Of a DNA stretch of 64,000 nucleotides, positions 60,701 through 64,000 are shown piece by piece (the first letter of the stretch is position 1; every line of letters starts with the position of its first letter). The stretch is from Candidatus Woesearchaeota archaeon. Lineage in GTDB: Archaea > Nanobdellota > Nanobdellia > Woesearchaeales > GW2011-AR4. A program made the translations under genes and the position numbers. The stretch lies in NCBI GenBank assembly GCA_016187465.1, contig JACPJQ010000007.1, positions 62,001-126,000 on the forward strand, read 5' to 3'. The notes beneath the pieces are model-generated. The model searched no databases, was not told the DNA's origin, and saw nothing but the letters and a program-made list of their open reading frames with translations.

Positions 60701-61687
60701 ATGGAAACTAGAGATAAGATTATTGAAATTATAAAGATTAAAGGGCCTGTTTTGCCTGTGCAGATCTCAAAAGAGATTGGAAGCAACATACTGATGGCAT
60801 CTGCGCATCTTGCAGAGCTGACGGCAAGCAGCAAGCTGAAGATATCAACAATCAAGGTAGGGGGATCGCCTCTTTACTATCTTGCTGGGCAGGAATCCAT
60901 GCTGCAAAAATACACAGGGAACATGAACGACAAGGAGAAAAAGGCATTCGACTTGCTGAGCCAAAACAAGGTATTAAAGGATTCTGAGCAGGAGCCTGTA
61001 GTGAGAGTTGCATTAAGGGAGATCAAGGATTTTGCGAAGCCTTTGAGCGTCAACTATAACAATAGCAAGGAGATATTCTGGAAATGGTACCTTGCAAGCA
61101 ATGAGGAGGCTGAGCAGCTCATAAAATCACAGCTTCGAATTCTTGAGAAGCCTGCAGAAAATAAAATAGATGAAAAATCAGCAGAAAAAGCACAGCAGGA
61201 AAGTAAAGAACAGCAAAAAACAGAAGAAAAACCAATGCAACAAACTCAAAAACAGTTAAAAGAAAAAAAAGAGTCGGATGCGAGTGAGCTGGCAAATGGC
61301 GAGCGAGCCTTGCGAGCCTCGCAAGTCACGCGAACTCGCTCGCAAGTCACTAGAAAATACAAAAAGAGGGAAACTGAAGACATATTCCTGAAAGATATTT
61401 TGAGATTCTTTGAGAAAAACAAGATAGGCATCATTGACACAGAAACAATAAAGAAGAATTCTGAAATTGATTTTATTGTCGAAATTCCAAGCGTTGTTGG
61501 AAACCTGCAATATTACTGCAAAGCAAAAAACAAGAAAAGGGTAAGCGATTCTGACTTGAGCAACGCCTATGTAAAAGGCCAGTTCAAGAAGCTGCCGGTA
61601 ATCCTTATCGCGCCAGGGGACTTATCGGCAAAGGCGCAGGACATGGCAGGCAAAGAATTAAAAAACTTGACCTTTAAGAAAATATAA
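60701..61687 (+). CDS. wHTH protein with C-terminal nuclease-like domain, carrying an in-frame palindromic insert
   Basis: 328 aa, not assigned to a named family. Residues 1-75 look like a winged helix (IIEIIKIKGPVLPVQISKEI, then MASAHLAELTASSKLKIS). Residues about 150-215 are a charged, Gln/Glu/Lys-rich linker. The C-terminal 100 residues (IDFIVEIPSVVGNLQYYCKA, then DSDLSNAYVKGQ and LPVILIAPG) have the D...CKAK spacing of PD-(D/E)XK nuclease-like archaeal proteins; nuclease activity is a guess. Residues about 192-217 (SELANGERALRASQVTRTR) come from GC-rich palindrome C and look like inserted DNA. It is followed after 1 base by FEN-1, so a DNA-repair role is plausible. Confidence 0.72.
   Translation: METRDKIIEIIKIKGPVLPVQISKEIGSNILMASAHLAELTASSKLKISTIKVGGSPLYYLAGQESMLQKYTGNMNDKEKKAFDLLSQNKVLKDSEQEPVVRVALREIKDFAKPLSVNYNNSKEIFWKWYLASNEEAEQLIKSQLRILEKPAENKIDEKSAEKAQQESKEQQKTEEKPMQQTQKQLKEKKESDASELANGERALRASQVTRTRSQVTRKYKKRETEDIFLKDILRFFEKNKIGIIDTETIKKNSEIDFIVEIPSVVGNLQYYCKAKNKKRVSDSDLSNAYVKGQFKKLPVILIAPGDLSAKAQDMAGKELKNLTFKKI
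61276..61350. repeat. GC-rich palindromic element C, translated in frame
   Basis: GCGAGCGAG (61299-61307) pairs with CTCGCTCGC (61335-61343), and CTTGCGA (61309-61315) with TCGCAAG (61319-61325) around GCC. CGCAAGTCAC is repeated at 61320 and 61341. Bases 61330-61350 match element B (42916-42936) at 19 of 21 positions. Confidence 0.7.
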
Positions 61688-61688
61688 G

Positions 61689-62726
61689 ATGGGAGTAGCC
61701 TTAACTGAATTATTGCTAATCAAGGAGATTAATCTAGAATTTCTTAAAAACAAAGTGTTGGCTGTCGATGCCCCAATGTGGCTTTACCAGTTCTTAAGCT
61801 CGATAAGGCAAAGAGATGGTTCCCTGCTGATAGATTCAAAAGGCAATGTCACCTCTCATTTGATGGGATTGTTAACAAGAGTGTCTAACCTAACCCGGCA
61901 GAATATCAAGCTTGTATTTGTTTTTGACGGCGAGCCGCCGAAGCTGAAGCACTCGACTCTTGAAAAGAGAAAGGAAATCAAGCTGGAAGCCCAGAGAAAT
62001 TTTGAGAAAGCTAAGGAAAGGGCTGATGCTGAATTGATGAGAAAGTACGCTTCAAGAACATCCAGACTAACTGGCGATATGATAGGAGAAGCAAAAAATC
62101 TTATAGAGGCTTTTGGATTGCCTGTTGTGGAAGCTCCTTCTGAAGCAGAAGCTCAGGCATCCCTCATAGTGAAAAACAATGATGCGTTTGCCTTGGCAAC
62201 AAATGACGCTGATGCATTGCTTTTTGAGGCCCCCCTAATAGTAAGAAATCTGAATATGGCCGGCAAGAAGAAAAAAACGAACAAGTTAAGCTATGAAACC
62301 ATAAGTCCGGACATTATCAATCTGGATGATAACCTCAAGCATCTTGGAATAAGCCAAGAGCAGTTAATAGCGCTGGCGATGTTGATTGGAACTGACTACA
62401 ACAGTGGAGGGATAAAGGGCATAGGCCCAAAAACTGCTTTAAAATTGGTAAAAAGGCATAAGAATGATTTTGAAGGATTGTTTATTGACACAAAATGGAA
62501 TGACTCCTTTGAATTTTCGTGGAGAGAGGTTTTCGATTTGATAAAAAATATTCCTGTCAATGAAAAGTATGAATTGAAATGGAAGCCTATAGACGAGGAA
62601 AGGATTATGAGACTGCTTGTGGGTGAGCATGATTTTTCAGAAGAAAGAGTAAAAATGCAGATAGAAGGATTGACAGATAAAAAAACAAAAAAAATGCAGA
62701 CAGGGTTAAGTGATTTTTTTGGTTAG
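61689..62726 (+). CDS. fen: Flap endonuclease 1 (FEN-1)
   Basis: 345 aa structure-specific 5' nuclease for Okazaki-fragment processing and repair. Catalytic acidic residues are visible in VLAVDAPMWLYQFL, VFVFDGEPPKLK, EAPSEAEAQ and TNDADALLF (where most homologs have SQDYDALLF). The helix-hairpin-helix GTDYNSGGIKGIGPKTALKL follows. The C-terminus ends in QTGLSDFFG, a clear PCNA-interacting PIP box (QxxLxxFF). Length and layout are normal for archaeal FEN-1. It is transcribed with the preceding nuclease-like gene (1 base gap) and a tiny membrane protein (2 base gap). Confidence 0.95.
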   Translation: MGVALTELLLIKEINLEFLKNKVLAVDAPMWLYQFLSSIRQRDGSLLIDSKGNVTSHLMGLLTRVSNLTRQNIKLVFVFDGEPPKLKHSTLEKRKEIKLEAQRNFEKAKERADAELMRKYASRTSRLTGDMIGEAKNLIEAFGLPVVEAPSEAEAQASLIVKNNDAFALATNDADALLFEAPLIVRNLNMAGKKKKTNKLSYETISPDIINLDDNLKHLGISQEQLIALAMLIGTDYNSGGIKGIGPKTALKLVKRHKNDFEGLFIDTKWNDSFEFSWREVFDLIKNIPVNEKYELKWKPIDEERIMRLLVGEHDFSEERVKMQIEGLTDKKTKKMQTGLSDFFG

Positions 62727-62728
62727 AG

Positions 62729-62911
62729 ATGAAAAAAATAACAAAATCTTCAATAGAGCAATTTGAAAAATTGAAAAAAGAAAGAATTAAAGATGATATC
62801 AAAATACAAGAGATAATAAATTATGATACGACAGCAACCAAGAGATTCCTTCCTTACATTATAATTTTTCTAATAATTTCATTGATTTTTATTATTTTAT
62901 TAAAAAAATGA
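62729..62911 (+). CDS. Small single-pass (tail-anchored) membrane protein
   Basis: 60 aa: a charged N-terminal half (MKKITKSSIEQFEKLKKER, then DDIKIQEIINY) and one C-terminal hydrophobic helix (about residues 40-57, LPYIIIFLIISLIFIILL) ending in KK. I recognise no family. It is probably real because it starts 2 bases after the FEN-1 stop and its stop overlaps the next ATG (ATGA), so it is coupled on both sides. The topology suggests a cytoplasmic domain held at the membrane. Confidence 0.6.
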   Translation: MKKITKSSIEQFEKLKKERIKDDIKIQEIINYDTTATKRFLPYIIIFLIISLIFIILLKK

Positions 62912-63741
62912 AACACAATCTAAAATATTACCTAAAAAATAAATTAACCAAAAAGGAGCTGGAATTTGCGCCGTCTTCTTTTGATGTAGTCGGCGATATA
63001 GTTATTTTCTCTGAGATTCCTAAAGAATTGGCAAAAAGAGAAAAAACAATAGGCAATACAATTTTGGAAAACTACCATCATATAAAAACAGTTCTTAAAA
63101 AAACAAAAAAGTACTCTGGGAAGTTTAGGACGCCTAAGCTGAAGGTTATCGCTGGCGAAAATAAAAAAGAAACAACACATAAGGAAAACAATGTTCTTGT
63201 CAAGCTTAATGTTGAAAAAGTCTATTTCTCTGCAAGAATGTCTTCTGAAAGAAAAAGGATTGCCAGATTAATAAAGCCAAGTGAATCTGTTCTTGTGATG
63301 TTTTCGGGCTGCGGAATCTATCCTCTGGCCATAGCAAAAAACACAAAATGCAAGGAAGTTTATGGAATTGAAATCAATCCAGTTGCGCACAAATATGCTT
63401 TGGGAAATGCTAAAAAAAACAAATTAGAAAGTAATGTGAAGTTATTTTTCGGCGATGTGGGGAAAATCGTGCCTAAGCTGAAGAAGAAATTTGACAGGGT
63501 CCTTATGCCGCTGCCAAAAGGTGGAGAAAATTTTTTGGATTTAGCCATAAAATACGCTAAGAAAAATGGCACTATCCACTTCTATGACTTTTTGCACGAG
63601 GACGAATTCTACAAGGCAGAAGACAAAATTAAAGAAGCTTGCTTTAGTCTAAAGAAAAAATGCAGAATGCTTGAAATCGTAAAATGTGGTCAATATTCCC
63701 CAAGGTTTTATCGAATTTGCGTCGATTTTATTGTGAATTAA
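62908..63741 (+). CDS. Trm5/Tyw2-like class I SAM-dependent (tRNA) methyltransferase
   Basis: 277 aa. The N-terminal DVVGDIVIFSEIPKEL and VYFSARMSSERKRIARLI precede the SAM domain with VLVMFSGCGIYPLAIAKN, VYGIEINPVAHKYAL, LFFGDV and VLMPLPKGGENFL. This order is that of archaeal Trm5-type enzymes that methylate G37 of tRNA, or Tyw2-type aminocarboxypropyl transferases. The usual NLP(x) catalytic motif reads PLPK, so Asn is replaced by Pro and activity is not certain. It is shorter than most Trm5 proteins, with no visible D1 domain. Confidence 0.8.
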   Translation: MKHNLKYYLKNKLTKKELEFAPSSFDVVGDIVIFSEIPKELAKREKTIGNTILENYHHIKTVLKKTKKYSGKFRTPKLKVIAGENKKETTHKENNVLVKLNVEKVYFSARMSSERKRIARLIKPSESVLVMFSGCGIYPLAIAKNTKCKEVYGIEINPVAHKYALGNAKKNKLESNVKLFFGDVGKIVPKLKKKFDRVLMPLPKGGENFLDLAIKYAKKNGTIHFYDFLHEDEFYKAEDKIKEACFSLKKKCRMLEIVKCGQYSPRFYRICVDFIVN

Positions 63742-63873
63742 TACTTTGGAACTTTTGGTTCTGTTTTCCTAATACTTCTTAATTTTTAGTTAAGTTTTTC
63801 AGGTTTTTGCATTAATCCTTTTTGCCTTGGGGAATAAATGACTTTGAATCTGAGTTTAGTCACCTCCATGGCT

Positions 63874-63954
63874 TCACTTGTCCTCAAAATCTTCCATTGT
63901 GTTTACATCCAGAATTCCTATCTGAAATTCTTTTTTGTCTTTCATATTAATCAT
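63874..63954 (-). CDS. Possible very small ORF with its own promoter
   Basis: A 26-codon frame (ending KKEFQIGILDVNTMEDFEDK) starts with ATG at 63954, about 25 bases after a TATA box (TTTATATACTCC, 63973-63988). A second frame, MEVTKLRFKVIYSPRQKGL..., follows at 63869-63786 with a GGAGGTGA site overlapping its start. Homologs are unknown; this could also be a degraded gene. Nothing else is supported in 63742-64000. Confidence 0.25.
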   Translation of the reverse strand: MINMKDKKEFQIGILDVNTMEDFEDK

Positions 63955-64000
63955 CAAAAAAGTATATGTGTTGGAGTATATAAATAAGTGTGGTGACACG

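Overview
The window looks archaeal and most like a small-genome, AT-rich DPANN-type archaeon (Woesearchaeota/Pacearchaeota-like); the lineage is inferred. The evidence is FEN-1 with a C-terminal PCNA-binding motif, a Trm5/Tyw2-type methyltransferase, TATA boxes of the form TTTATATA or TTTAAATA about 25 bases before many start codons, Shine-Dalgarno sites matching the archaeal 16S tail (GGTGATC), and many 4-base ATGA stop/start overlaps. I found no rRNA, tRNA, CRISPR array or transposase.

Almost all of positions 1-60226 is one large surface-glycan locus built from short operons on alternating strands. From left to right: a nucleotide-sugar dehydrogenase tail and a CDP-paratose-epimerase-like SDR (1-1547); a GT2 enzyme, a GT-C-like membrane protein and a YfhO-like protein (1576-6498); an SDR pair, a B12-type radical SAM protein, an FAD enzyme and a GT2 enzyme (6612-12283); an O-acetylation pair of SGNH protein plus MBOAT (12319-15129); an SDR and a GT4 enzyme (15298-17525); a complete five-gene WbpI/A/B/E/D-type pathway to UDP-ManNAc3NAcA (17522-22445); a deacetylase, GNAT and FemAB-like module (22511-25223); a GT4 and radical SAM pair, a flippase and an STT3-like GT-C protein (25312-31688); a GDP-perosamine set (31708-34881) with GT2 enzymes, a C-methyltransferase and a third radical SAM protein (34878-39468); a second Gmd-like SDR, a GT39-like enzyme, methyltransferases, a second deacetylase and a GT4 enzyme (39562-46948); and an RfbF/RfbG-like CDP-sugar operon (47038-49780).

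At 49893-54134 lies the most unusual block. A winged-helix domain is fused to a complete pyruvate kinase, followed by ATP sulfurylase, APS kinase and a PHP phosphoesterase. I read it as a self-contained PAPS supply unit: sulfate activation, ATP regeneration from PEP, and probably PAP removal. Two direct repeats 21 bp apart sit between its TATA box and start codon. No sulfotransferase was recognised in the window. Next come two CDP-alcohol phosphatidyltransferase-like proteins with altered catalytic motifs around a second flippase (54185-57119), then a UDP-xylose synthase, a nucleotidyltransferase and UDP-glucose dehydrogenase set (57109-60226). From 60701 the content turns to housekeeping genes: a wHTH plus nuclease-like protein, FEN-1, a tiny membrane protein and a Trm5-like methyltransferase.

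Several signals are not protein genes. GC-rich palindromic elements (28065-28158, 42847-42946, 61276-61350) share a core, and one is translated inside a protein. A 10-base hairpin core occurs three times in the YfhO-like gene, once in each reading frame. A roughly 350-base leader before 60701 has two mutually exclusive long-range pairings, one covering the ribosome-binding site. Two cassettes are bracketed by duplicated 5'-end sequences, suggesting modules were added at start regions of existing genes.
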